Source of the DNA: Chloroflexota bacterium
Lineage (GTDB): Bacteria; Chloroflexota; Dehalococcoidia; E44-bin15
Assembly (NCBI GenBank): GCA_015222405.1
Contig: JADFVG010000187.1
Location: 1 to 10,818 of the forward strand
Direction: 5' to 3'
Length of the DNA stretch: 10,818 nt
This document shows, piece by piece, positions 1 to 6,063 of the stretch. Position 1 is the first letter of the stretch. Each line of letters begins with the position of its first letter. Made by a program: the position numbers and the translations under genes. The notes below the pieces were generated by a model, which did not search any database, was not told where the DNA came from, and was given only the letters and a program-made list of their open reading frames with translations.

Positions 1-82
1 CCTCCAGGATTTGAATTACCCCTGGGTCATCATCGACCACTAGAACGGTCCTTTCGGTTTGGCTTAGGGCGCCGCTTCCCAC
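1..82 (-). CDS. Response regulator receiver protein, N-terminal fragment (runs off left edge)
   Basis: Only the first 27 codons are in the window. The reverse strand starts with GTG at 82 and reads VGSGALSQTERTV followed by LVVDDDPGVIQILE. The hydrophobic strand followed by three acidic residues and a helix is the classic beginning of a CheY-like receiver domain, where the Asp pair binds Mg2+. The GTG is preceded by a near-perfect Shine-Dalgarno (AAGGAGGT, 89-96) at 6 nt, which fixes the start. The output domain lies outside the window, so the subfamily (OmpR, NarL, NtrC or stand-alone) cannot be told. It is divergent from another response-regulator operon and shares with it a region rich in 11-bp heptamer repeats, which suggests autoregulation or cross-regulation (inference). 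Confidence 0.8.
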   Translation of the reverse strand, partial: MGSGALSQTERTVLVVDDDPGVIQILE

Positions 83-124
83 GCCTACACCTCCTTAACT
101 CTTTCCATGTGAACCTCTTTTGCA

Positions 125-133
125 AGTCTAGCA
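125..133 (-). promoter_or_regulatory. Extended -10 promoter candidate for the leftward response regulator
   Basis: On the minus strand the bases read TGC followed by TAGACT, an extended -10 (TGn plus a 4/6 match to TATAAT). No good -35 is present. Instead the proximal edge of a four-heptamer array (141-180) lies exactly 10 bp upstream. In the E. coli Pho regulon the operator replaces the -35 and sits about 10 bp from the -10, so the geometry suggests an activator-dependent promoter. The predicted start near 118 would leave a leader of about 36 nt. The hexamer is weak, so this is tentative. Confidence 0.4.
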
Positions 134-140
134 GAGACGT

Positions 141-180
141 GTTAGAACGGAGTTGGAGCTTGGTCAGAAAAACGTTAGAA
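141..180. repeat. Array I: four heptamers at 11-bp period (OmpR/PhoB-type operator)
   Basis: Heptamers start at 141 (GTTAGAA), 152 (GTTGGAG), 163 (GTCAGAA) and 174 (GTTAGAA). Each is separated by a 4-nt spacer, giving an exact 11-bp period. On the other strand the unit reads TTCTAAC. Winged-helix OmpR/PhoB regulators bind as head-to-tail dimers on 7-bp half-sites with 4-bp spacers, so this is very probably an operator for two dimers. It lies immediately upstream of the leftward promoter candidate. Confidence 0.7.
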
Positions 181-262
181 TTTTCGGCTTCAATGCTAGG
201 TGGTGGGGTTTGGCAAGCGGCCGTACTTGACAAATCAAAACGGGCACCAGAAGAAACTGCAC

Positions 263-302
263 GCTAGAACTAGGTCAAAGCTAAGTTAGAAAAGGGTTAG
301 AA
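263..302. repeat. Array II: four heptamers at 11-bp period
   Basis: Heptamers start at 263 (GCTAGAA), 274 (GTCAAAG), 285 (GTTAGAA) and 296 (GTTAGAA), again with 4-nt spacers and in the same orientation as array I. The two arrays have the same number of units and lie 82 bp apart. Array II ends 35 bp before the -35 box of the rightward promoter (338-343), so a bound regulator would sit at about -71 to -110 of that promoter. The second unit is poorly conserved, but it falls exactly in phase. Confidence 0.7.
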
Positions 303-337
303 TTTGGTAATTCACACTAAGTCTATTAGATAAAGTA

Positions 338-366
338 TTGACAAATCTAGATTCGACAAGTAGAAT
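338..366 (+). promoter_or_regulatory. Sigma70-type promoter for the response regulator/kinase/epimerase operon
   Basis: A perfect -35 TTGACA (338-343), a 17-nt spacer and a -10 TAGAAT (361-366, 5/6 match) form the best promoter in the window. The predicted start is near 373. It leaves a leader of about 218 nt before the ATG at 591. It is flanked upstream by heptamer array II and overlapped just downstream by a different 11-bp array (372-400). Confidence 0.65.
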
Positions 367-371
367 TCGCA

Positions 372-400
372 GTGCGCTCCCGGTGCATTACTAGTGCATT
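372..400. repeat. Array III: three GTGCATT-type heptamers at 11-bp period over the predicted transcription start
   Basis: GTGCGCT at 372, GTGCATT at 383 and GTGCATT at 394 are spaced exactly 11 bp apart. The period matches arrays I and II, but the heptamer is distinct, as expected for a second OmpR-family regulator. Lying over positions about +1 to +28 of the predicted transcript, a bound protein would block initiation, so a repressor or autorepressor site is the simplest inference. Confidence 0.5.
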
Positions 401-422
401 TATTTCCGCTGACGGATATCGT

Positions 423-441
423 ACACGTCTCGAAGACGTGT
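423..441. other. Perfect 8-bp inverted repeat in the leader
   Basis: ACACGTCT (423-430), a 3-nt centre (CGA) and AGACGTGT (434-441) form a perfect inverted repeat inside the predicted 5' leader of the plus-strand operon. It could fold as a short RNA hairpin or serve as a dyad protein site. No T-run follows, so it is not an intrinsic terminator. The rest of 401-590 shows nothing I can name. Confidence 0.45.
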
Positions 442-590
442 CCTTCGTGCCAGAGTGGCTTAATTGGGTTAACTCCCTAGTGCCCTCTGCCTCATTGATT
501 TGAGTTTCCATTTGTATTTCCGTAAGGACAAGGACTTTAGCATGTCTAGGCCTTGCCTTAGCTGGAGTGCTAACGAGAGGGATTAATACC

Positions 591-1304
591 ATGCAAGAGA
601 AGATCCTAATGATTGATGATGACACTGAGCTTTTGGGATTGGCTCAGACTTGGCTGCAAAATGCCGGATACGAGCCGATCATCGCAGAAGACGGGATTGA
701 GGGGCTCCGTCAGGTGTATAGCGATCGTCCCAATCTGGTGCTTGTGGATATCTGCATGGCACGCATGGATGGTTGGGAGGTCTGCCGTCGCATTCGGGAA
801 ATGTGCGACATGCCCATTATCATAGTGAGCGTGAACGGTGAAAAAGCCGATTTGCTCCGGGGATTCAACCTTGGTGTCGATGACTACATTACCAAACCCT
901 TTAACTTCCCGGAATTGATAGCCCGAGTGCAGGCTGTTCTGCGCCGGGTCGGTGCCGATTGGCAGCAGGATAGTAACAACACCTTCCACAACGAGGAAAT
1001 AGATATTGATTGGCGAAGTCGCCAGGTGTGGGTTCGAGGGCAAAAAGTGGCGCTTTCGCCGACAGAGTTCCGGCTGCTATCTTGCTTGATTGAGAACCGG
1101 GGTTGGATTGTTACCCATGAGGAGCTATTAAGGAAGGTGTGGGGGCCGAACTACTTCGGCGACAGAACCTACGTCAAGCTATACGTTAGATACCTGCGCC
1201 AGAAAATCGAAAGAGAACCCAGCAACCCGAGATGGATCCTGACCGAAAGGGGTGTGGGATACCGTTTTTCGCCTAGTGACGTTGGAGGATGGCCGGCGGC
1301 CTAA
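591..1304 (+). CDS. OmpR/PhoB-family two-component response regulator
   Basis: A 237-aa DNA-binding response regulator, presumably phosphorylated by the kinase encoded next. The receiver domain (about 1-118) has the acidic pocket D9-D10-D11, phosphoacceptor D53 (LVLVDICMARMDG), switch residue S80, and K102-P103 in YITKPF. A winged-helix domain (about 135-232) shows the usual LSPTEFRLL, VTHEELLRKVWG and YVRYLRQKIE segments and ends with the GVGYRF wing. I chose ATG 591 because GAGAGG (575-580) lies 10 nt upstream and the protein begins at the canonical receiver strand. An in-frame GTG at 567 would add eight residues without a good ribosome site. The kinase gene starts about 7 nt after the stop. 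The phased heptamer arrays upstream are candidate sites for this protein or for its divergent neighbour. Its length is normal for the family. Confidence 0.95.
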   Translation: MQEKILMIDDDTELLGLAQTWLQNAGYEPIIAEDGIEGLRQVYSDRPNLVLVDICMARMDGWEVCRRIREMCDMPIIIVSVNGEKADLLRGFNLGVDDYITKPFNFPELIARVQAVLRRVGADWQQDSNNTFHNEEIDIDWRSRQVWVRGQKVALSPTEFRLLSCLIENRGWIVTHEELLRKVWGPNYFGDRTYVKLYVRYLRQKIEREPSNPRWILTERGVGYRFSPSDVGGWPAA

Positions 1305-1311
1305 AAGAAGA

Positions 1312-3099
1312 ATGCCAAGGCAAATATCATCTAATCAGGTGCCCAAAGTCGGTAGTGTGGCTAAGTCGGGGAAGGTTGTTGTGTCAGAAGGGATTGACCT
1401 TCCTCGTCTTTGGTTAGAGCGGGCATTGTCAGAGGAGACCCCTCCGTCTGGTTACACACCGGATGCGTTGGAGCAGCAAGTAAACCTCCTCAAGGCGATC
1501 ACCGCCCGCTTAGTCGGCCACACCTCGGCAGAGGAACTGGTGCAGGCCGCTTTTCTGCTGAGACAGGCAATTCCAGGGATCGATAAGTGCTTCCTGCTCC
1601 TTTTCAACCCCATGGAGCAGCTTCTTCTCCCAGAGGCTGCCGCTGGTTTCTCCCCTCCGTTCGTTTCTGCCTTGGGCCAAGCTGAGCGGAGAACGCATCT
1701 TCTAACTGCAGCCGCTGAGAAAGCAAACCCATCGCTGGTAATCGACCTTCCCGGCACACCGCGTTTCGGTCCTCTATGGAGATTAGCCCGAGGGGAGGGA
1801 ATAGAGTCTCTGTGGTTGATTTCGGTTCGTGACCGGGATGGCGGACTGCTAGGCTCGATCGTGTTCGCCTCCTGTCAAGCCTTCTCCCCTACCGACCACG
1901 CTTTGGCCTTGGCGAGGCTCCTAGCTGACTGGATGGCAGTGGCGCTTGAGGGAACACGGGCCCAACAGGATAGGGAAAGATTCAAGGACGCCTTCGACCA
2001 CGCTACCGATGCTATGATGATCATTGACCATGATCATAGAATAGTCGCCTTCAACCTTGCCTCAGAGAAGTTGACCGGATGGCGTCGAGAGCAGGCTGTG
2101 GGACGGCATTGCTGGGAGATCTATCTTTGTGGCGATGGCAGCACCCCGGGGCAAAGTGGCTATCTTTGTGTGCTGACGGGGGAGAAGGAATACTCCGGCT
2201 CTTGCCTCCAGCATACTTTCACTAACGTAGAGGGGAAGAAGTTCTCTGTAGCTATGCACCGTGCATCATTGCCTCCTTCCCTATACTATCAGGAAGGACA
2301 CCAGATCGTCATCGTGCGCGACATCTCCACTCAGAGACATAATGGGCGCATCAATCCGGATGTCATTGCCGCTGTGTCTCATGAGTTGCTCTCCCCTCTC
2401 ACTTTGATTAAAGGGTATACTGCCACCCTGTTACAACTTGGTGAAACCATAACCGATGAGCAGAGAAGCCAGTATTTTCGAGGCATTGAATCCGCTACCA
2501 GCAGATTAACCTGGTTAGCGGAGAACCTCCTAAATGTCTCTCGTCTCGAGGCTGGCCATCTCGACCTCGTTGTCGAGCCCGCTTCTCTATCCGAGCTGCT
2601 ACGGAAGGTTGTGAGTGAAATGCAAGGCCGGACCACCCAGCATGTAATTAAACTCCGCCTGCCTCACTCCTTACCCTCGGTTCATGCCGACCGCAAGAAG
2701 ATCGAGCAGGTGATGATTAACGTTCTGGTCAACGCGGCGAAATACTCGCCGCAGGGGGGTGATATCGAGGTTTCTGTAAGGCACGTCCAGGATGAAGATG
2801 AGCTGGTGGCAATTTTGGGAGAGGTATCTTCAGTAAAGCTCCCCTGCTTGATTGTGGCAGTTAGAGATTCGGGGGTTGGCATACCTGAAGATGAGCTAGG
2901 TCGGGTTTTTGAGAAGTTTTACCGCGTGGACAACAGATTGACCCGTGCTACTTCAGGAGCAGGCCTGGGGCTTCATATTTGTAAGCTTATCGTGGAGGCC
3001 CACGGCGGTCATATCTGGGCCAAAAGCAAGGTCGGGGAGGGCAGTACTCTCAGTTTTTCCCTGCCCACAGAGAAACCGACTCGACAGAGACGGGAATGA
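1312..3099 (+). CDS. Soluble sensor histidine kinase with GAF, PAS, HisKA and HATPase_c domains
   Basis: About 595 aa, with no signal peptide or membrane helix, so it senses a cytoplasmic cue. Order: a GAF-like sensory domain (about 35-205), a PAS domain (about 222-340, with IIDHDHRIVAFNLASEKLTG), a HisKA dimerization domain with phospho-accepting H357 in VSHELLSPL, and a HATPase_c domain (about 455-590). The ATPase part shows the N box around N474 (NVLVNAAKYSP), G1 DSGVGIP at D519, an F box (FEKFYR) and G2 GAGLGLHI. All catalytic motifs are intact. Four cysteines (267, 273, 286, 298) cluster in the PAS domain and could bind metal or sense redox. The start is uncertain: ATG 1312 lies 7 nt after the regulator stop. 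GTG 1252 would overlap the regulator, and GTG 1381 has the better Shine-Dalgarno (GGGGAAGG, 5 nt away). The stop overlaps the epimerase start (ATGA). Confidence 0.93.
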   Translation: MPRQISSNQVPKVGSVAKSGKVVVSEGIDLPRLWLERALSEETPPSGYTPDALEQQVNLLKAITARLVGHTSAEELVQAAFLLRQAIPGIDKCFLLLFNPMEQLLLPEAAAGFSPPFVSALGQAERRTHLLTAAAEKANPSLVIDLPGTPRFGPLWRLARGEGIESLWLISVRDRDGGLLGSIVFASCQAFSPTDHALALARLLADWMAVALEGTRAQQDRERFKDAFDHATDAMMIIDHDHRIVAFNLASEKLTGWRREQAVGRHCWEIYLCGDGSTPGQSGYLCVLTGEKEYSGSCLQHTFTNVEGKKFSVAMHRASLPPSLYYQEGHQIVIVRDISTQRHNGRINPDVIAAVSHELLSPLTLIKGYTATLLQLGETITDEQRSQYFRGIESATSRLTWLAENLLNVSRLEAGHLDLVVEPASLSELLRKVVSEMQGRTTQHVIKLRLPHSLPSVHADRKKIEQVMINVLVNAAKYSPQGGDIEVSVRHVQDEDELVAILGEVSSVKLPCLIVAVRDSGVGIPEDELGRVFEKFYRVDNRLTRATSGAGLGLHICKLIVEAHGGHIWAKSKVGEGSTLSFSLPTEKPTRQRRE

Positions 3100-4040
3100 A
3101 AGTCCTGGTCACCGGAGGAAGCGGATTCATCGGCTCTCACTTGGTTGACGCTTTGATCGACCGAGGGCACCAGGTAGTAATAGTAGATAATCTTTGCACC
3201 GGTTTCATCAATAACGTTAATCCCGCAGCCAAGTTTTACCAGATGAGTGTCTGTGACCAAGAGCTGGCCGAGGTATTTCAGCAGGAGAAGCCAGAGCTAG
3301 TGAACCATCACGCTGCTCAGATGATTATCAAGAGATCGGTGGAGAACCCTATGTTTGACGCCCAGGAGAATATCTTAGGCACCTTGAATGTTATTCACCA
3401 CTGCATTCAGTTCGGCGTTCAGAAACTCATCTATGCCTCATCAGGGGGGGCAATCTATGGGGAGCCAAAGTACCTGCCGGTAGATGAGGAACACCCCATT
3501 AACCCCATCTCAGAATATGGTGTCTCCAAGCACACCGTAGAACACTACCTTCATCTCTACGGTCTCCGCAACGGACTCAACTACGTAGTGCTGCGATACT
3601 CTAATGTCTACGGCCCGAGGCAGAACCCCGGCGGAGAAGCGGGTGTGGTGGCTATCTTCGCCAGTCAGATGCTCAGAGGGGAGCGCCCTACTATTTTTGG
3701 CTCAGGGGATAAAACCAGAGACTATACTCATGTGTTTGACATTGTTGACGCCAATCTCCTGTCTATGGAGCGGGGGCAAAGGGCAATCTACAACCTGGGC
3801 ACAGGGGTAGAGACTTCCGATCAGGCGATGTTCGATGCCTTGGCGAAGGCACTAGGCTATGCCGGAAGCCCTCTCTACACCTCGGCTCGGCCAGGTGAGA
3901 TTCATCGCATCTGCCTCGATTCCAGCAAGGCCCAGAAGGAACTGGGCTGGAAACCCAGATTCACCCTTGGGGAAGGCCTTTCCCAGGCAACGGAGTACTA
4001 CAAATCGCTGGCAGGTCTGGCCTCCAGATCAGGGGCCTAA
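3096..4040 (+). CDS. NAD-dependent nucleotide-sugar epimerase/dehydratase (GalE-like SDR)
   Basis: A 314-aa extended short-chain dehydrogenase, the usual length for UDP-glucose 4-epimerase relatives, which interconvert UDP-sugars at C4 using bound NAD. The Rossmann motif TGGSGFIG is at residues 6-13. D31-N32 after strand 2 fits NAD rather than NADP. Catalytic residues are S115/S116 in ASSGGAIYG and the Y141-x3-K145 pair (YGVSK). The substrate-domain segments RYSNVYGPRQ and GSGDKTRDYTHV are also present. The exact sugar cannot be read from sequence. The ATG overlaps the kinase stop by 4 nt, so it is translationally coupled to a two-component system. This suggests that nucleotide-sugar supply is under the control of that sensor or contributes to its output. 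It ends only 18 bp from the convergent membrane-protein gene, with no clear terminator between. Confidence 0.93.
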   Translation: MKVLVTGGSGFIGSHLVDALIDRGHQVVIVDNLCTGFINNVNPAAKFYQMSVCDQELAEVFQQEKPELVNHHAAQMIIKRSVENPMFDAQENILGTLNVIHHCIQFGVQKLIYASSGGAIYGEPKYLPVDEEHPINPISEYGVSKHTVEHYLHLYGLRNGLNYVVLRYSNVYGPRQNPGGEAGVVAIFASQMLRGERPTIFGSGDKTRDYTHVFDIVDANLLSMERGQRAIYNLGTGVETSDQAMFDALAKALGYAGSPLYTSARPGEIHRICLDSSKAQKELGWKPRFTLGEGLSQATEYYKSLAGLASRSGA

Positions 4041-4058
4041 GGACCACCTCTGACCGCC

Positions 4059-4379
4059 TCAGCCATGCACTCCAAGCAAGACGGCAGTGATAGCGCCTGC
4101 CACTATTAGTATTAGCCATCCCCCAGTGGATAGCAGAAGCAAAAATCCCTCTCTGATTTGCTTTTGGAGAAGTAAGTAGAGCGGATAGCCCAGAACTAAG
4201 GTGGCGCTAACTAGGGCTGCAGTCACGAATACTAGCAGAAGGGATACATCGTCAAAGTAGCCATTACCCGGGCCCTCCCATTTTTGCAATTGTTCCTCGA
4301 GCCAGATTGCCACGGCACACACCAAAAAGGTTGTCGAGGCTTGTACTAGGCCCAAAATAACTAGCTTCCTATTGCTCAC
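4059..4379 (-). CDS. Small three-helix membrane protein of unknown function
   Basis: About 106 aa and not recognised as a named family. Three hydrophobic segments are clear: about 6-27, 46-71 and 78-102. A short charged loop (EEQLQKWEGPG) separates helices 1 and 2, and a QKQIREG turn separates helices 2 and 3. There are no conserved cysteine or histidine motifs. I prefer GTG 4379 because AGGAG (4387-4391 on the reverse strand) lies 7 nt upstream. ATG 4385 is in frame but only 1 nt from that site. It lies downstream of the minus-strand cluster, beyond a terminator-like hairpin, and may be expressed by read-through or from its own promoter. It is convergent with the epimerase gene. Confidence 0.65.
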   Translation of the reverse strand: MSNRKLVILGLVQASTTFLVCAVAIWLEEQLQKWEGPGNGYFDDVSLLLVFVTAALVSATLVLGYPLYLLLQKQIREGFLLLLSTGGWLILIVAGAITAVLLGVHG

Positions 4380-4431
4380 CAGCATGCTCCTGAAGCCAGA
4401 TTTTCACTATGCATTCCAGCCGCGTCCTCAG

Positions 4432-4464
4432 AAAACACCGGCATCGCTGACCTGCGATTCCGGT
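4432..4464 (-). terminator. Terminator-like hairpin after the radical SAM gene
   Basis: An 11-bp inverted repeat with one mismatch has arms at 4437-4447 (ACCGGCATCGC) and 4454-4464 (GCGATTCCGGT) and a 6-nt loop. In the minus-strand transcript the stem is followed by GTTTTC. It lies about 45 nt after the stop of the radical SAM gene at 4510, the expected place for an intrinsic terminator of the right-hand cluster. The U-tract is short, so termination may be partial. Confidence 0.5.
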
Positions 4465-4509
4465 TTGGTGATTCTACCTGTAGATATCAGTTGCTCGTGG
4501 TCTGTGGTC

Positions 4510-5943
4510 CTATTTGTTTATGGCCAACCTGTACCTGAAGCCTTCTATTATTTTTCTCCAGAATGTGCTTTGGTAGAAAAGCCTTTCCACAAAACTATTC
4601 GCCAACATATAACTCGCCAATACCCCTATGGGATTGTACCTGCGGAACGTTCGTGAAATAGCATCTCGATGTACCTGCTTTCTAACTTTACCGAGGTAAT
4701 CGAGCACTTCAATCCGTTCTTCGCCCGGCAACTCTGGCGTTTCAAAAACAGGAACACTTGCAAGACAGGAGACATCGTTCAGATAATCCTCCGGCTTCCT
4801 GAGAAAGTAATTGTTTTCCTCTATCCAGTCATACAGTTCCGTCCCCGGATAGGGGATAGTATTGTAGAAATGGACCTCCTGGATGGGATACTTTCTGCTA
4901 AGTCTAACCTTATCCTCAACATCCTCCCGGGCTTCATAGGGTGTACCCACGACAAACAATAGCTTAACGTCATAGCCTAGATCACAGGCATCCTTAATGG
5001 CCTGTTCTATGGTTTCTATAGTTTCGCCCTTTTTTACTATCTCCAATATCCTGTTATTCCCACCATCAACGCCGAAGGCTATATACCTGAATCCTACCTC
5101 GCGCATTCTGGCAAGCATGTCCCTATCCACTCTATCTGCTCGAATGCCATTGGAACAGCGCAGGAATAACCGCTTGAGCCCGCGCCGCTCGATTTCATCA
5201 CATATCTCAAAGACCCTGCTCCTTACCAGATTGAAATTGTCGTCATCGAAATTAAACTGCCTGCAACCTTTACTGTACCAATATTCCATCTCATCTACCA
5301 CATTCTTAGGGCTTCGAGGTCTGAATTGCGGCGAGAGGATCCTGTTGGGACAGAATGTGCACTTATGGGGACAACCCCTGCTGGAGTAGATCGTCATTTC
5401 CCTGATATACTTATTGAGTTCAAACTTCTCATAACGAGGCCAGGGTATTTGATCCAAATCCGATACAAATTCTCTATCCCCGGTATAAACGATATCATCG
5501 CCGTCTCTAAGAATTAGGCCTTTGATCTTATCTTCGGGAAGCTCACCTCGGCAAAGTTCGACAAGGGGGCCCTCTCCTTCAAACACCACACCATAGTCTA
5601 TGGCGGCACACTCCTGCAGCACCTTTTCCTTCATGATCGATACATGGGGACCGCCGACCACGATTTTTACCGCTCCATCGAGGTTCTTGATTTCCGAGAG
5701 GAGGTTATAGAACCTCTTGTATTCCAGGGAAATCAAACTCATGCCTATGAGATCGGGGCGGAATTCTTTAATCCTTTGTTGCAGATGTCTTGACTTATAG
5801 CCCAAATTCATGTCCAGGACATCGTATTCGATCTCATTTTCAAGCAAAGTTTGGGCCAGATATGCCTGACCGATATGGGGCGTAAGCCCACGCCACTCAC
5901 CGTGGGAGAAGGGATTAACCAGTAGCACCCTTTCAAACCTCAT
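4510..5943 (-). CDS. B12-binding-domain radical SAM enzyme
   Basis: A 477-aa protein. The N-terminal part (about 1-150) is a cobalamin-binding-type Rossmann domain with IKEFRPDLIGMSL, KIVVGGPHVS and the FEGEGP segment common in this family. I do not see the DxHxxG motif of base-off cobalamin binders, as in many members. The radical SAM core begins near 180 and has the cluster-binding cysteines C191, C195 and C198 in RGCPHKCTFC. The later segments GCRQFNFDDDNFN and IAFGVDGGNNRILEIVKKG are typical of the TIM barrel. The C-terminal 70 residues are helical and basic, without a known domain. ATG 5943 is the start because GGAGG lies 7 nt upstream; an 18-residue upstream extension lacks such a site. 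Family members methylate or rearrange unactivated carbons; the substrate here is unknown. It follows the amidotransferase by 120 bp and is last before the terminator candidate. Confidence 0.9.
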   Translation of the reverse strand: MRFERVLLVNPFSHGEWRGLTPHIGQAYLAQTLLENEIEYDVLDMNLGYKSRHLQQRIKEFRPDLIGMSLISLEYKRFYNLLSEIKNLDGAVKIVVGGPHVSIMKEKVLQECAAIDYGVVFEGEGPLVELCRGELPEDKIKGLILRDGDDIVYTGDREFVSDLDQIPWPRYEKFELNKYIREMTIYSSRGCPHKCTFCPNRILSPQFRPRSPKNVVDEMEYWYSKGCRQFNFDDDNFNLVRSRVFEICDEIERRGLKRLFLRCSNGIRADRVDRDMLARMREVGFRYIAFGVDGGNNRILEIVKKGETIETIEQAIKDACDLGYDVKLLFVVGTPYEAREDVEDKVRLSRKYPIQEVHFYNTIPYPGTELYDWIEENNYFLRKPEDYLNDVSCLASVPVFETPELPGEERIEVLDYLGKVRKQVHRDAISRTFRRYNPIGVLASYMLANSFVERLFYQSTFWRKIIEGFRYRLAINK

Positions 5944-6063
5944 CCCCGTCCCTCCATCTTCGCCATTTTTGCCCCCATACCAAGGTGCCATAACCATACA
6001 ATTTCAACAATGGCAATCGTCTCAACCTAGTTCGATATTTGCCAATCTTCTATCCAACCCTAC

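Noticed and set aside
30..233. Minus-strand open frame of 67 codons
   Set aside because: It runs across heptamer array I and overlaps the receiver-domain start in a different frame. The receiver reading has a strong ribosome site.
227..255. TTGACA as the -35 of a second rightward promoter
   Set aside because: The bases 16-18 nt further on (around 249-255, GAAGAA-like) do not resemble a -10.
347..625. Minus-strand open frame of 92 codons in the intergenic region
   Set aside because: It overlaps the regulator start, covers the predicted promoter and operator repeats, lacks a clear ribosome site and has no domain-like sequence.
4041..4058. Bidirectional terminator between the convergent epimerase and membrane-protein genes
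   Set aside because: The gap is only 18 bp and shows no stem-loop with a T-run.
6011..6044. Inverted repeat TGGCAA/TTGCCA between the amidotransferase and radical SAM genes
   Set aside because: It has six-base arms with a 22-nt loop, no T-run and only a few inner pairs. It could easily be chance and is not convincing as a terminator or operator.
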